Counted from the first letter of the stretch, positions 25,651-36,606 are shown. The stretch: 64,000 nt of DNA from Streptomyces verrucosisporus (GCF_017114865.1 NZ_JADEYH010000011.1:62001-126000); one strand, 5' to 3'. Notes: generated from the sequence alone by a model not told the origin. Numbers and translations are program-made.

Positions 25651-27533
25651 CCACACCGGCCAACGGACCGCTGCGCGTGGGCGAACTCCGCCCCAGCCAG
25701 TTGCTGCACACCTACGGCATCGGCTCGGTCACCGACCTGCCCAACCTCTCCACCATGGTCCTCGGCCTCGACCACTGGGAACTGGAGAAGGCCACTCCGC
25801 TCACCGAGGACCGGCTGCTGGCCGCCGTGCGCCGACGCCTGGGCCCCCAGGTCGCCGCGCTGCGCACCCCGCCCCACCTGCCCGAGACCACCAACCCCTT
25901 CGACGAGTGGGCCCGCGTCGGCGTCCCCGTCGCGCTCTTCCCGCGCTGGCTGCGCTGCTCCCGCGAGCGGTGCAACCGGCTGGCGCCCGCCTCCTCCGGC
26001 CTGTTCGAGCTGGTCGAGAACTTCTTCCACCCCGAGGAGACGCGCTACGTCCACAACTGCCACGGCCAGGGCCGCGGCAGGCCGACCGCGGTACCCGCCC
26101 GCTTCCTGCTCGCCTGCCCCGCCGGGCACCTGGACGACTTCCCCTGGATGTACTTCGTCCACCGCGGCGCGCCGCACCCGGACGACTGCATCCTCGAACT
26201 CCTCGAACGCGGCACCATGGGCGAGGCCGCCAACATCTTCGTCAGGTGCTCCTGCAAGGACGTCAAAGCACGCTCCCTGGCCGAGGCGATGGGCGCGCGA
26301 GGGGAGCGGGAACTGCCCGCGTGCCGGGGACACCACCCCCATCTGGGCACCTTCGAGGAGTGCGGCGAGAAGGTGCGCACCATCGCGCTCGGCGCCACCA
26401 ACAGCTGGTTCGCCTCCCAGCTGAGGATCTTCAGCCTGCCCCGCGCCCAGGAGCCGCTGGTCCAGGCCGTACGCGAGCACTGGAACCTGCTCTCCCTCCT
26501 GACGGCCGTCCCCGCCGACGCGGCGAAGACACTGCTGCCCACCCAGACGTGCTGGCCCGACCTGGAGCCCTACGGCGTCGACAGGGTGTGGGAGGCGGTC
26601 ACCAGGGAGGCCGCGCACGTCGCCACCGGACAGCCCGGACAGCCGGGACAGCCGGGGCAGTCCTCCGAGGAGGACGACTTCGACCTGGCCACCCCCGAGT
26701 GGCGGGCCTTCACCAAGCCCCACCCCTACGACCTGCCCGACTTCACCACCGAACGCGAACCGGTGCCCGCCGGAGCCTCGGGCTGGCTCCACCGGGTCGT
26801 CCTCGTCCACCGGCTGCGCGAGGTCGCCGCGCTCACCGGCTTCACCCGCATCGACGCCCCCGAGTGGCTGCCCCGGAGCGACGACCCCACCCAGGAGCGG
26901 AGGCGGACCGCCCCGATCTCCCGCGAGGCCCCGACCTGGGTGCCGTGCGCCGAACTGCGCGGCGAGGGCATATTCCTGGCCTTCGACGAGGAGAGAGTGG
27001 CCACCTGGGAGAAGGACCCCGCCGTCCTCGACCGGGAGAAGGTCCTGCGCGGCGCCCACCGCACATGGTGCCTGGCCCGCGGCATCGCCGAACCCCACTG
27101 GCCCGGCATGCGCTACGTCCTGCTGCACACCTTCGCCCACGCCCTCATCCGGGAGCTGGCCCTGGAGTGCGGCTACGGGGCCTCCGGCATCGCCGAGCGC
27201 GTCTACGCCCGCACCGGGGACGAGCCCATGGCGGGCGTCCTGCTCTACACCGCCGCGCCCGACAGCGAGGGCACCCTGGGCGGCCTGGTCTCACTCGGCC
27301 GGCACGAGAGCCTGGGGGCCTCCATCGAACAGGCCCTGGCCGCCGCCCGGCTGTGCAGCTCCGACCCGATCTGCGCGGAACACGACCCGCGCCTCCACGG
27401 ACGCCTCCACGGCGCGGCCTGCCACGCCTGCCTCTTCGCCGCGGAGACCTCCTGCGAACGGGGCAACCACTACCTGGACCGCTCCCTCCTGGTCGAGACC
27501 CTCACCGCAGGCCCCGGGGCCTTCCTCCCATGA
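25647..27533 (+). CDS. drmB: DISARM-type DUF1998 protein DrmB
   Basis: The GTG at 25647 overlaps the drmA stop (GTGA). The 628-residue protein starts with the DrmB signature RVGELRPSQLLHTYGIGSVT. The C-terminal third carries the DUF1998 helicase-associated domain (about 485-620), with WPGMRYVLLHTFAHALIREL, GYGASGIAERVY and a Cys cluster from C570 (LCSSDPICAEH, ACHACLFAAETSCERG) that probably binds zinc. A short Gly-Gln-Pro repeat lies near 330. DrmB forms a complex with DrmA. The gene overlaps drmC (ATGA), so all three are translationally coupled. Confidence 0.9.
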   Translation: MTTPANGPLRVGELRPSQLLHTYGIGSVTDLPNLSTMVLGLDHWELEKATPLTEDRLLAAVRRRLGPQVAALRTPPHLPETTNPFDEWARVGVPVALFPRWLRCSRERCNRLAPASSGLFELVENFFHPEETRYVHNCHGQGRGRPTAVPARFLLACPAGHLDDFPWMYFVHRGAPHPDDCILELLERGTMGEAANIFVRCSCKDVKARSLAEAMGARGERELPACRGHHPHLGTFEECGEKVRTIALGATNSWFASQLRIFSLPRAQEPLVQAVREHWNLLSLLTAVPADAAKTLLPTQTCWPDLEPYGVDRVWEAVTREAAHVATGQPGQPGQPGQSSEEDDFDLATPEWRAFTKPHPYDLPDFTTEREPVPAGASGWLHRVVLVHRLREVAALTGFTRIDAPEWLPRSDDPTQERRRTAPISREAPTWVPCAELRGEGIFLAFDEERVATWEKDPAVLDREKVLRGAHRTWCLARGIAEPHWPGMRYVLLHTFAHALIRELALECGYGASGIAERVYARTGDEPMAGVLLYTAAPDSEGTLGGLVSLGRHESLGASIEQALAAARLCSSDPICAEHDPRLHGRLHGAACHACLFAAETSCERGNHYLDRSLLVETLTAGPGAFLP

Positions 27534-28282
27534 CGCCCGCCCTGGCCGGACTCCTCGCCGACCTCGCCGGGCGGCTCCCGCGGGACCGGACCCGCGACTG
27601 GGCCGGGAGGCTGGGCGGCGCCCACGGCCCGGACGACCCGGCCCTCGACCGGTTCGCCGCGCGGCTCCCGACCGCGGGGCTCGCCCACCACCTGGCCCGC
27701 GTACGGCAGGCCTGGCGGGAGGAGGCCCCGCAGCTCACCGGGGCGGCCCTGGCCCTGGCGCTGGAGGCGTCCGCCGTCCAGTACGAGACCTGCCGTCCCG
27801 GCCGGCTCGTCGAACCGGTCGTCAGCGGCCCGGTGAGCCCGTCCATACCGGTGCGGCTGACCAGCGGCGTGGCCGTCGACGTCATACGGTCCGCCCGGGA
27901 GACGCTGATCGTCGCCAGCTTCGCCGCGTACGGCGTCGGGGACGTCGTGGAAGAACTGCGACGGGCCGTACGGCGGGGCGTCATGGTCGATCTGCTGCTG
28001 GAGGAGTCCACGGCGGCCGTCCGGGCCTTCGCACCGCTCCACGGGCACGTCCGGGTCTGGCACCGGACGGACGGCACCCTCCACGCGAAGGCCGTCGTCG
28101 CCGACCGGCACACCGCCCTGCTCGGCAGCGCGAACCTCACCGACCGGGCCCTGCGCGACAACATCGAGATCGGTGTGATCGTCCGCGACCCGGAGGCCGT
28201 GGACCGGATCGCCGACCACCTCCGCTGGCTCGTCCGCCCCGGCGAAGGGCCCCTCCGGCCCGCCCGCACCGACGGCGCCTGA
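27530..28282 (+). CDS. drmC: DISARM-type phospholipase D-like protein DrmC
   Basis: The 250-residue protein has an N-terminal helical region and a C-terminal PLD domain. One HKD-type motif is clear: TLHAKAVVADRHTALLGSAN with H185 and K187, followed by LTDRALRDNIEIGVIV. The earlier half contains TLIVASFAAYGV and RRAVRRGVMVDLLLEE, as in PLD-family nucleases. A single HKD motif implies an active site made by dimerisation. In DISARM, DrmC is part of the conserved core although not always essential for protection. No methyltransferase gene (drmMI/drmMII) and no drmD/drmE gene flank it here. Confidence 0.88.
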   Translation: MTPALAGLLADLAGRLPRDRTRDWAGRLGGAHGPDDPALDRFAARLPTAGLAHHLARVRQAWREEAPQLTGAALALALEASAVQYETCRPGRLVEPVVSGPVSPSIPVRLTSGVAVDVIRSARETLIVASFAAYGVGDVVEELRRAVRRGVMVDLLLEESTAAVRAFAPLHGHVRVWHRTDGTLHAKAVVADRHTALLGSANLTDRALRDNIEIGVIVRDPEAVDRIADHLRWLVRPGEGPLRPARTDGA

Positions 28283-28318
28283 CGGCCGCGGCTTACGGCG
28301 CCGCCCCCGGCAGGGCCC

Positions 28319-28780
28319 TCACTTAACCATGTGCTTGCAGCCCAGGACGTCCTTGCCGTCCTGGTTGTCGTCGACCTTCTCGCCGTCGACGGTGATGGTG
28401 CAGGGCGCCGGCTTGAGCATGCCGTCCTCGCCCGGGACCGAGCCGGGCACGACCGACACCAGGACGCCGACCTCCTGCTCGGCCTTGGTCAGGGAGAGCT
28501 CGACCGTCTTCTTCCACGGGAGCGTGACCTGCTCGGCCTTGTTCCCGTCCGCGACATAGGCGATCTGCGTCTTCCCGGTGCCCTCGACCTCAAGGGTCAC
28601 CTCGCGCACCACCTCACCGCCCTTGTCCGCGCCGCCCTCGCCGCCGCCCGGCTCCTCGCTACCGGAGGCCGAGGGGGCGGGCTTCCCCTCGGCTCCCCCG
28701 TCGTCCCCGCCGCCGCATCCCGTCAGCAGCACACCGGAGACGATCAGAGCCAGTCCTGCGGTCGCCCTGCGCACACCCAT
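28319..28780 (-). CDS. MmpS-like lipoprotein
   Basis: The 153-residue protein begins MGVRRATAGLALIVSGVLL with lipobox LLTGCGGG, then a Gly/Ser/Glu linker. The globular part (REVTLEVEGTGKTQIAYVAD, EQVTLPWKKTVELSL, CTITVDGEKVDDNQ, CKHMVK) has the beta-sandwich pattern of MmpS-type accessory proteins. Mycobacterial MmpS proteins work with MmpL exporters; no MmpL gene is nearby. The longer open frame back to 29047 is rejected because this ATG gives a proper signal peptide. It converges with the end of the drm operon. Confidence 0.85.
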   Translation of the reverse strand: MGVRRATAGLALIVSGVLLTGCGGGDDGGAEGKPAPSASGSEEPGGGEGGADKGGEVVREVTLEVEGTGKTQIAYVADGNKAEQVTLPWKKTVELSLTKAEQEVGVLVSVVPGSVPGEDGMLKPAPCTITVDGEKVDDNQDGKDVLGCKHMVK

Positions 28781-29161
28781 TCCCCCTCGCGGATCGAAAG
28801 CCGCCCGGGACGTCTCCCGGACGGCGCCGACGATCCTAGTCGGCCGGACCGGCCCAGCGGCTTGGGGGCAGCCCTGTTCACCGGCCGGAGCGGCCGTGGC
28901 GGCCCGCGCACACCGCTCGGGGCCACCGTCTCGTGGGTCGTGTCCGTCGGGCACCGCGCCGGGGGCACCGGGCGGCGCCGGGCGCGGTGCCCGACGGTCG
29001 GCCGCCGTTTGCGCCACCGCCGGATACCCGGACGGGTGGAAGCCCACCGGGCTCCGCGCCGACCGCCCACTCCCTCATGACGACCCATTACCTTTCTCCC
29101 TATTTGAACCGTTATCACATAGGCGCTTTTCGCCTGTGCGGACCAGGAAGGCGGGAAATCC
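28781..29161. other. Divergent intergenic region with AT-richer promoter stretch
   Basis: This 381-base gap precedes the secreted-protein operon. The part from about 29075 to 29140 is clearly more AT-rich. It contains TTGAAC at 29104-29109, a plausible -35 or ECF-type element, and a small palindrome AGGCG-CTTTT-CGCCT at 29121-29135. GGAAGGCGGGAAA precedes the ATG at 29162. The rest shows no gene. Confidence 0.4.
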
Positions 29162-30004
29162 ATGAGAGCTGCGAAGGCCCTGCTCATCGGGTGCTCGGTG
29201 GGCACTCTGCTGCTGGGCGGCGTCACCGCCGCCGAGGCGATGGGCTGGGAGCACCCCGGCGCGCGGCAGGGCGGACAGGGCGGGCACAGCGGACAGGGCG
29301 GCGGACAGGGCGACCACCGGGGCGACCACGGGAGCGGCGGGCGCAAGCACAGCGACGGCCCCGACCGGAACCAGGACAACTCCAGGCACCACAACACCGA
29401 CAACTCCAAGCGCCACACGGAGGTCTCCAAGCACTCCGTCGACAACTCCCGCCGGGACATCAAGTCGAAGTCCAACCGGGTCGACGGGTGCCAGGGCGTC
29501 AACAGCAAGCAGTGCACCCAGGACAACTCCAACCGCCCGGTCCTGATCGGTATGTCCGGCGGCGGCCTCATCGGCCTCATCGGTGGCTCCAACGGCATGA
29601 CCACCGGCATGACGACCACCGGCACCGCGACCAACGGCATGACCACCGGCATGACGACCAACGGCACCACCACCAACGGCGGCGCGGCCCAGTGGTGCTC
29701 CCCGGGCTTCTGGAAGAACAACTACCCCGAGGCCTGGGGCCCGACCGGCTACACCGGCAACGAGACCTACAGCAGCGTGTTCGGCGCGCCGCCTCCGCGC
29801 TCACCCCAGGGCATCAGCGCGGGCGCGCCGACCGACCCGACGCTGTTCGAGGTCGTCGACAACCCCCAGTGGTACGGCGGCGACGCCGCGAACAACGTGG
29901 CCGACCTGCTGAGCGACGCCCACCCCGACATCGACTACCAGGGCGTACGCGTGGACAACTGCCCGCTCTCGGCCAACCAGGCGGCCAGTGGAAACAACCC
30001 GTGA
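29162..30004 (+). CDS. Secreted Asn/Ser/Gly-rich protein with CSPGFWKNN motif
   Basis: The 280-residue protein has a signal peptide (MRAAKALLIGCSVGTLLLGG, cleavage near AEA-MG). A Gly/His/Gln-rich segment follows, then a region of repeated (D/N)NS units (NQDNSRHHNTDNSKRH, SVDNSRRDIKSKS). After a short Gly/Ile stretch come degenerate MTTGMTT repeats (DNA copies of 27 bp at 29591 and 29633). The C-terminal domain opens with WCSPGFWKNN, a Cys-Pro-Gly-aromatic-Trp-Lys signature known from extracellular proteins. Its stop overlaps the next gene (GTGA), so it is cotranslated with the DUF5819 and HTTM genes. Family function is unknown. Confidence 0.8.
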   Translation: MRAAKALLIGCSVGTLLLGGVTAAEAMGWEHPGARQGGQGGHSGQGGGQGDHRGDHGSGGRKHSDGPDRNQDNSRHHNTDNSKRHTEVSKHSVDNSRRDIKSKSNRVDGCQGVNSKQCTQDNSNRPVLIGMSGGGLIGLIGGSNGMTTGMTTTGTATNGMTTGMTTNGTTTNGGAAQWCSPGFWKNNYPEAWGPTGYTGNETYSSVFGAPPPRSPQGISAGAPTDPTLFEVVDNPQWYGGDAANNVADLLSDAHPDIDYQGVRVDNCPLSANQAASGNNP

Positions 30005-30753
30005 CCGCACGTCCACCGCAGGACGCCGGCGCACCGCCGGGCACGGCCTTCCCTCCCCCTCGCACGGCCGCCGGCGAGGGGGAGGGTCCGGTTTGCCACA
30101 GCGGACCGAAACACGGGGCGGGCTCCGGCCGCCGGGCACCGCTGTGGGCGACGGGCGTGTCGGTGGTGACCGCCCTCGTCCTGGCGGGCGTCACGCTGAC
30201 GCACCTGGCCATGCTCTTCCTGCACATCGCCCCGCCCAACGCCGTCACCGCCCGGTACGGGGAGCGGATCGACGCCTACGTCCAGCCGGAGTTCGGCCAG
30301 GACTGGAAGCTGTTCGCGCCCAACCCGCTGCAGCGCGACGAGGTCGTTCTGGCCCGGGTGAGGACCAGGGACGAGGACGGCGGCCACCGCACCTCGGAGT
30401 GGACGAACCTCACCGCCCGGGACATCGAGGAGATCAGGGGCAACCCGGCCCCCAGCCATGTGCACCAGAACATGCTCCGCCGCGCCTGGGACTCCTACGT
30501 CGCCACACACGGCACGAGCGACCGGGACACCGGCGTCCGCGCGGAGCTGGCCACCGCCTACCTCAAGCGCGTCGTCCTCCAGCGGATCGGACGCGAGTGG
30601 CGGGGGCGGCCGGTCGTCGCCCTCCAGGTCGGCGCCCGCTTCACGCTGATTCCGCACCCCTGGCGGCCCGCGCAGGGAACCGGGCCGGGCACCGTATCGC
30701 GCCGGACGCTGCCGTGGTGGCCCGTGACGGAACGAGACCACGAGGGACTGTGA
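30001..30753 (+). CDS. DUF5819 family membrane-anchored protein
   Basis: The GTG at 30001 overlaps the previous stop. The 250-residue protein has a Pro-rich N-terminus, one transmembrane helix (VVTALVLAGVTLTHLAMLFL, about 59-78), then an extracytoplasmic domain. That domain contains the DUF5819 hallmark PEFGQDWKLFAPNPLQRD and MLRRAWDSYVATHG. DUF5819 proteins are regularly encoded beside HTTM-domain proteins in actinobacteria, as here (HTTM starts 1 base after the stop). A role in assembling or presenting a substrate to the HTTM protein is inferred from that pairing. Confidence 0.85.
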   Translation: MTARPPQDAGAPPGTAFPPPRTAAGEGEGPVCHSGPKHGAGSGRRAPLWATGVSVVTALVLAGVTLTHLAMLFLHIAPPNAVTARYGERIDAYVQPEFGQDWKLFAPNPLQRDEVVLARVRTRDEDGGHRTSEWTNLTARDIEEIRGNPAPSHVHQNMLRRAWDSYVATHGTSDRDTGVRAELATAYLKRVVLQRIGREWRGRPVVALQVGARFTLIPHPWRPAQGTGPGTVSRRTLPWWPVTERDHEGL

Positions 30754-30754
30754 G

Positions 30755-31981
30755 TTGAACACCATCACGGCGACGACCGCCGATAGCGGCGCCCCGGCCG
30801 CGCCGCGGCCCGCTCCCCCGGGCCACCGCCCGCGCACCCGCCTCGCACGGGCCGCCGGTGCCGCCCGCACCACCCGGGCCCCGTACCAGGCCGCTCTGTT
30901 CCGCATCGCCTTCGCCGCCGTCGTCACGGCCTTCCTGCTGCGGGAGTGGCCGCACCGCCGCGTGCTCTACGGCGACCGCAGCCCACTGTCCTTCGACATG
31001 GCCCTCACCCTCCTCCGGGAGGGCGGCGGCTTCACCGTGCTGAGCTGGTGGGGCGGGCGGCCGTGGTTCGAGGCCGTCTACGCCCTGACGATCGCGGCGT
31101 CCCTCGCCGTGCTGGTCGGCTGGCGCACCCGGACCGCTTCCGTGTTCCTCCTGGTGGGCGTGGTGTCGCTGGAGAACCGCAACACCCTGGTGGGGGACGG
31201 CGGCGACAACATCATCCGCATCATGGTGATCTACCTGGTGTTCGTCCGCTGCGCGCGGGTGTGGTCCCTGGACGCGCGCCGCGCGCGCGGGCGGGGAGCC
31301 CACGACAGCCCCGACCGGACGGGTGTCGTTCTGTGGTCGGTGACGGGCCTGCTGCTGCTGTGGGCCTTCGGCCCGGGGACGCTCCTCACACCGGGCTGGC
31401 CGCTGTTGCTGTGGGCCCTGTGGGCCGTCCACGGCCTGTGGTACACGGTGAACCGCAGACTCCCCGGACACCATCTGCGGACCCTGCTGGACGGCTGCGC
31501 GGCCATGGTCCACAACTGCGCGCTACTGGTGATCGCGGTGCAGATCTGCCTGATCTACTCCACGGCGGGCTGGTACAAGATCCAGGGTGGCCGGTGGCAG
31601 GAGGGGAGCGCCCTGCACTACGTGCTGCACCTGGACTACTTCACGCCCTGGCCGTGGCTGTCCGGCGCCCTCGCCTCGAACGCTCTGCTCGTCATACTGC
31701 TGGGGCACCTGACGGTCGTACTCCAGGTGGCCTTCCCCTTCACCCTCTTCAGCCGGATCAAGAACGTCATGGTGGTGGCGCTGATCGCCGAGCACCTGGG
31801 GATCGCGGTCCTGCTCGGCATCCCCTTCCTGTCGCTGGTCATGGTCGCCTGCGACGCGCTGTTCCTGCCGACCGCGCTCCTGCTCCGCCTCGGCCCGCGG
31901 TGCGCGGCCCCGCTCCGGCGGGCCGCGGGGCGCCCGCCGGGCCGGGCGGCGCCCCCTCCGGCGGGGTCGGCCGGTCCCTGA
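30755..31981 (+). CDS. HTTM-domain membrane protein (gamma-carboxylase-like)
   Basis: The start is a TTG at 30755. The 408-residue protein has about seven to nine hydrophobic segments and the HTTM layout: LFRIAFAAVVTAFLLREWPH, then SLENRNTLVGDGGDNIIRIM, IYSTAGWYKIQGGRWQEGSA and LHYVLHLDYF. HTTM is the membrane domain shared with vitamin K-dependent gamma-glutamyl carboxylase, though bacterial members have mostly unknown chemistry. The operon with a secreted protein and DUF5819 suggests modification, export or surface placement of that secreted protein. A strong terminator follows. Confidence 0.88.
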   Translation: MNTITATTADSGAPAAPRPAPPGHRPRTRLARAAGAARTTRAPYQAALFRIAFAAVVTAFLLREWPHRRVLYGDRSPLSFDMALTLLREGGGFTVLSWWGGRPWFEAVYALTIAASLAVLVGWRTRTASVFLLVGVVSLENRNTLVGDGGDNIIRIMVIYLVFVRCARVWSLDARRARGRGAHDSPDRTGVVLWSVTGLLLLWAFGPGTLLTPGWPLLLWALWAVHGLWYTVNRRLPGHHLRTLLDGCAAMVHNCALLVIAVQICLIYSTAGWYKIQGGRWQEGSALHYVLHLDYFTPWPWLSGALASNALLVILLGHLTVVLQVAFPFTLFSRIKNVMVVALIAEHLGIAVLLGIPFLSLVMVACDALFLPTALLLRLGPRCAAPLRRAAGRPPGRAAPPPAGSAGP

Positions 31982-32031
31982 GCCCGCCCGGCGCCGCCGG
32001 GCACGGCAGCCGGTACAGCCACCGGGCAACG

Positions 32032-32069
32032 GAAAGGGCCCGTACGACTGGCGTCGTACGGGCCCTTTC
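32032..32069. terminator. Bidirectional terminator between HTTM gene and tuf
   Basis: A perfect 17-bp stem GAAAGGGCCCGTACGAC / GTCGTACGGGCCCTTTC with a TGGC loop lies between convergent genes. A-rich and T-rich stem ends suit termination in both directions. Confidence 0.88.
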
Positions 32070-32110
32070 GCCGACCGAGAGGTCAGCGGTGCCTCAAGAG
32101 GCGGACCGGG

Positions 32111-33304
32111 TCACTTGACGATCTTGGTGACCTGGCCGGCGCCCACGGTCCGGCCACCCTCGCGGATGGCGAACTTCAGGCCCTCCTCCATGGCGACCGG
32201 CTGGATGAGCTCGACCTTCATCTCGGTGTTGTCGCCCGGCATGACCATCTCGGTGCCCTCGGGGAGGGTCACCACGCCGGTCACGTCCGTGGTACGGAAG
32301 TAGAACTGCGGGCGGTAGTTGTTGAAGAACGGGGTGTGGCGGCCACCCTCGTCCTTCGACAGGATGTAGGCCTGGGCCTCGAACTCGGTGTGCGGGGTGA
32401 CCGAACCCGGCTTGATGATGACCTGGCCGCGCTCGACGTCCTCGCGCTTGATGCCGCGGAGCAGCAGACCGACGTTCTCACCGGCCTGACCCTCGTCGAG
32501 CAGCTTGCGGAACATCTCGATACCGGTGACGGTGGTCGAGGTCTTCTCGGTCTTGATGCCGATGATGTCGACGTTCTCGTTGACCTTCAGGACACCGCGC
32601 TCGATACGGCCGGTGACGACCGTACCGCGACCGGTGATCGTGAAGACGTCCTCGATCGGCATCAGGAACGGCTTCTCGACGTCACGCTCGGGCTCGGGGA
32701 TGGACTCGTCCACGGCCTTCATCAGCTCGAGGACGGAGTCGGCCCACTTCTGGTCGCCCTCGAGCGCCTTCAGCGCCGAGACGCGGACGACCGGAACCTC
32801 GTCACCCGGGAACTCGTACTCGGAGAGCAGCTCACGGACCTCGAGCTCGACGAGCTCCATGATCTCCTCGTCGTCCACCATGTCGGCCTTGTTCAGGGCG
32901 ACGACGATGTACGGGACGCCGACCTGGCGGGCCAGGAGCACGTGCTCCTTGGTCTGCGGCATCGGGCCGTCGGTGGCGGCGACCACGAGGATGGCGCCGT
33001 CCATCTGGGCAGCACCGGTGATCATGTTCTTGATGTAGTCCGCGTGACCCGGGCAGTCGACGTGGGCGTAGTGACGGGACTCCGTCTGGTACTCGACGTG
33101 CGCGATGGAGATGGTGATACCGCGCTGGCGCTCCTCGGGCGCCTTGTCGATGTTCTCGAACGCCGAGGCCTCGTTCACGTCCGGGTAGGCGTCGTGCAGC
33201 ACCTTGGTGATCGCCGCGGTAAGAGTGGTCTTACCGTGGTCGATGTGACCGATGGTGCCGATGTTGACGTGCGGCTTAGTCCGCTCGAACTTCGCCTTCG
33301 CCAC
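32111..33304 (-). CDS. tuf: Elongation factor Tu
   Basis: The 397-residue protein starts at a GTG behind AGGAGG ([20 protein letters not shown]). It has the GTPase motifs GHIDHGKTT (P-loop), DCPGHADYI (G3), NKADM (G4) and SALKAL (G5). EF-Tu delivers aminoacyl-tRNA to the ribosome. It is the last gene of the str operon, 227 bases after fusA. That gap holds a hairpin and a putative separate promoter, consistent with streptomycete tuf1 being transcribed both with fusA and alone. Confidence 0.98.
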   Translation of the reverse strand: MAKAKFERTKPHVNIGTIGHIDHGKTTLTAAITKVLHDAYPDVNEASAFENIDKAPEERQRGITISIAHVEYQTESRHYAHVDCPGHADYIKNMITGAAQMDGAILVVAATDGPMPQTKEHVLLARQVGVPYIVVALNKADMVDDEEIMELVELEVRELLSEYEFPGDEVPVVRVSALKALEGDQKWADSVLELMKAVDESIPEPERDVEKPFLMPIEDVFTITGRGTVVTGRIERGVLKVNENVDIIGIKTEKTSTTVTGIEMFRKLLDEGQAGENVGLLLRGIKREDVERGQVIIKPGSVTPHTEFEAQAYILSKDEGGRHTPFFNNYRPQFYFRTTDVTGVVTLPEGTEMVMPGDNTEMKVELIQPVAMEEGLKFAIREGGRTVGAGQVTKIVK

Positions 33305-33438
33305 TGGGGTCCTCCTGTGGACTGGTGCTGTACTCCCCCGCGCTCTGCGGAGGGGTTCAGGTGGTCGTGCCGAACCGGTCAGGACCCCTGAGGGACGACC
33401 TTGACCGCTTCGTATCTGGGTGGGCGGGCTGCCGGGGC

Positions 33439-33471
33439 CCCGTCACCGGGTGGTCTGCACCCGGTGACGGG
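33439..33471 (-). terminator. Strong hairpin in the fusA-tuf gap
   Basis: A perfect 13-bp stem CCCGTCACCGGGT / ACCCGGTGACGGG encloses 7 bases, 61-93 bases after the fusA stop. There is no T-tract, so it may attenuate, process or stabilise the transcript rather than terminate fully. Confidence 0.55.
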
Positions 33472-33497
33472 AGACCCCGAAGGCCTTGTTGTGCTCC

Positions 33498-33525
33498 AGC
33501 CTAATGGGTGGATAGCGACACGAAA
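33498..33525 (-). promoter_or_regulatory. Putative tuf promoter
   Basis: Reading the minus strand, TTTCGT (33525-33520) and TAGGCT (33503-33498) are separated by 16 bases, just after the fusA stop. The -10 is good and the -35 weak. An independent tuf promoter in this gap is known in Streptomyces. Confidence 0.4.
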
Positions 33526-33531
33526 CGTGCG

Positions 33532-35652
<2,121 letters not shown>

Positions 35653-35691
35653 AAGGCTCAGTCTTCTCTCGGTTCTCGATGGGGGAAGCGA

Positions 35692-36162
35692 CTACCAGCG
35701 GTAGTGCGCGAAGGCCTTGTTGGACTCGGCCATCTTGTGGGTGTCCTCGCGCTTCTTCACGGCGGCGCCGAGCCCGTTGGAGGCGTCGAGCAGCTCGTTC
35801 ATCAGGCGCTCGGTCATCGTCTTCTCGCGGCGCGCGCGGGCGTAGCCCACGATCCAACGCAGCGCGAGAGTGGAGGAACGGCCGGGGCGGACCTCGACCG
35901 GAACCTGGTAGGTGGCGCCACCGACGCGGCGGGAGCGGACCTCGAGGGTCGGCTTCACGTTCTCGAGCGCGCGCTTGAGCGTGATGACCGGGTCGTTGCC
36001 GGTCTTCTCACGCAGGCCCTCCATGGCGCCGTACACGATGCGCTCGGCGGTGGAGCGCTTGCCGTGCAGCAGCACCTTGTTGATGAGGGAGGTCACCAGA
36101 GGAGAGCCGTAGACCGGGTCGATGATGACCGGTCGCTTCGGGGCGGGGCCCTTACGAGGCAT
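35692..36162 (-). CDS. rpsG: 30S ribosomal protein S7
   Basis: The 156-residue protein ([20 protein letters not shown]) matches S7 over its full length and ends AFAHYRW. It binds 16S rRNA in the 30S head and starts assembly there; in other bacteria it also represses the str operon. The ATG has AGGAG upstream and starts 2 bases after the rpsL stop, so the two are translationally linked. Confidence 0.98.
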   Translation of the reverse strand: MPRKGPAPKRPVIIDPVYGSPLVTSLINKVLLHGKRSTAERIVYGAMEGLREKTGNDPVITLKRALENVKPTLEVRSRRVGGATYQVPVEVRPGRSSTLALRWIVGYARARREKTMTERLMNELLDASNGLGAAVKKREDTHKMAESNKAFAHYRW

Positions 36163-36164
36163 GC

Positions 36165-36536
36165 TTACTTCTCCTTCTTGGCGCCGTAGCGGCTGCGAGC
36201 CTGCTTGCGGTTCTTGACGCCCTGGGTGTCGAGGGAGCCGCGGATGATCTTGTAGCGAACACCCGGCAGGTCCTTCACACGGCCACCGCGCACGAGCACG
36301 ATGGAGTGCTCCTGCAGGTTGTGACCCTCACCCGGAATGTAAGCGGTGACCTCGATGCCGCTGGTCAGACGCACACGCGCGACCTTACGCAGGGCCGAGT
36401 TCGGCTTCTTGGGGGTGGTGGTGAAAACGCGCGTGCAGACGCCGCGGCGCTGGGGCGAACCCTCGAGTGCCGGCGTCTTGTTCTTCTCGACCTTGTCCTG
36501 TCGGCCCTTGCGGACCAACTGCTGGATCGTAGGCAC
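36165..36536 (-). CDS. rpsL: 30S ribosomal protein S12
   Basis: The GTG at 36536 gives the conserved start [15 protein letters not shown]; the open frame further upstream is not used. The 123-residue protein carries K43 (TTPKKPNS) and K88 (GRVKDLP), the wild-type residues whose change gives streptomycin resistance. S12 lies at the decoding centre. It is the first gene of the str operon, behind a leader hairpin shared with rpsJ and a good promoter match at 36744-36772. Confidence 0.98.
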   Translation of the reverse strand: MPTIQQLVRKGRQDKVEKNKTPALEGSPQRRGVCTRVFTTTPKKPNSALRKVARVRLTSGIEVTAYIPGEGHNLQEHSIVLVRGGRVKDLPGVRYKIIRGSLDTQGVKNRKQARSRYGAKKEK

Positions 36537-36589
36537 CGTTTCTCCGGTTTCTGTGTGCCAGTCTCGGTACAACTAACCCGGGCCACTCG

Positions 36590-36606
36590 CCGACCCACGC
36601 GGTCGG
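36590..36606 (-). promoter_or_regulatory. Conserved leader hairpin upstream of rpsL
   Basis: CCGACC (36590-36595) and GGTCGG (36601-36606) with the loop CACGC are identical to the element before rpsJ (509-525), and the flanking GGTGTGTCG-type sequence is also shared. It lies about 54 bases upstream of the rpsL start, within the expected leader. A ribosomal-protein or growth-control site is inferred. Confidence 0.5.

Noticed and set aside
18406..28318. Search for a DISARM methyltransferase or drmD/drmE gene near drmABC
   Set aside because: No product on either strand shows methylase motifs (NPPY, DPPY or PCQ) or an SNF2-type helicase other than DrmA.
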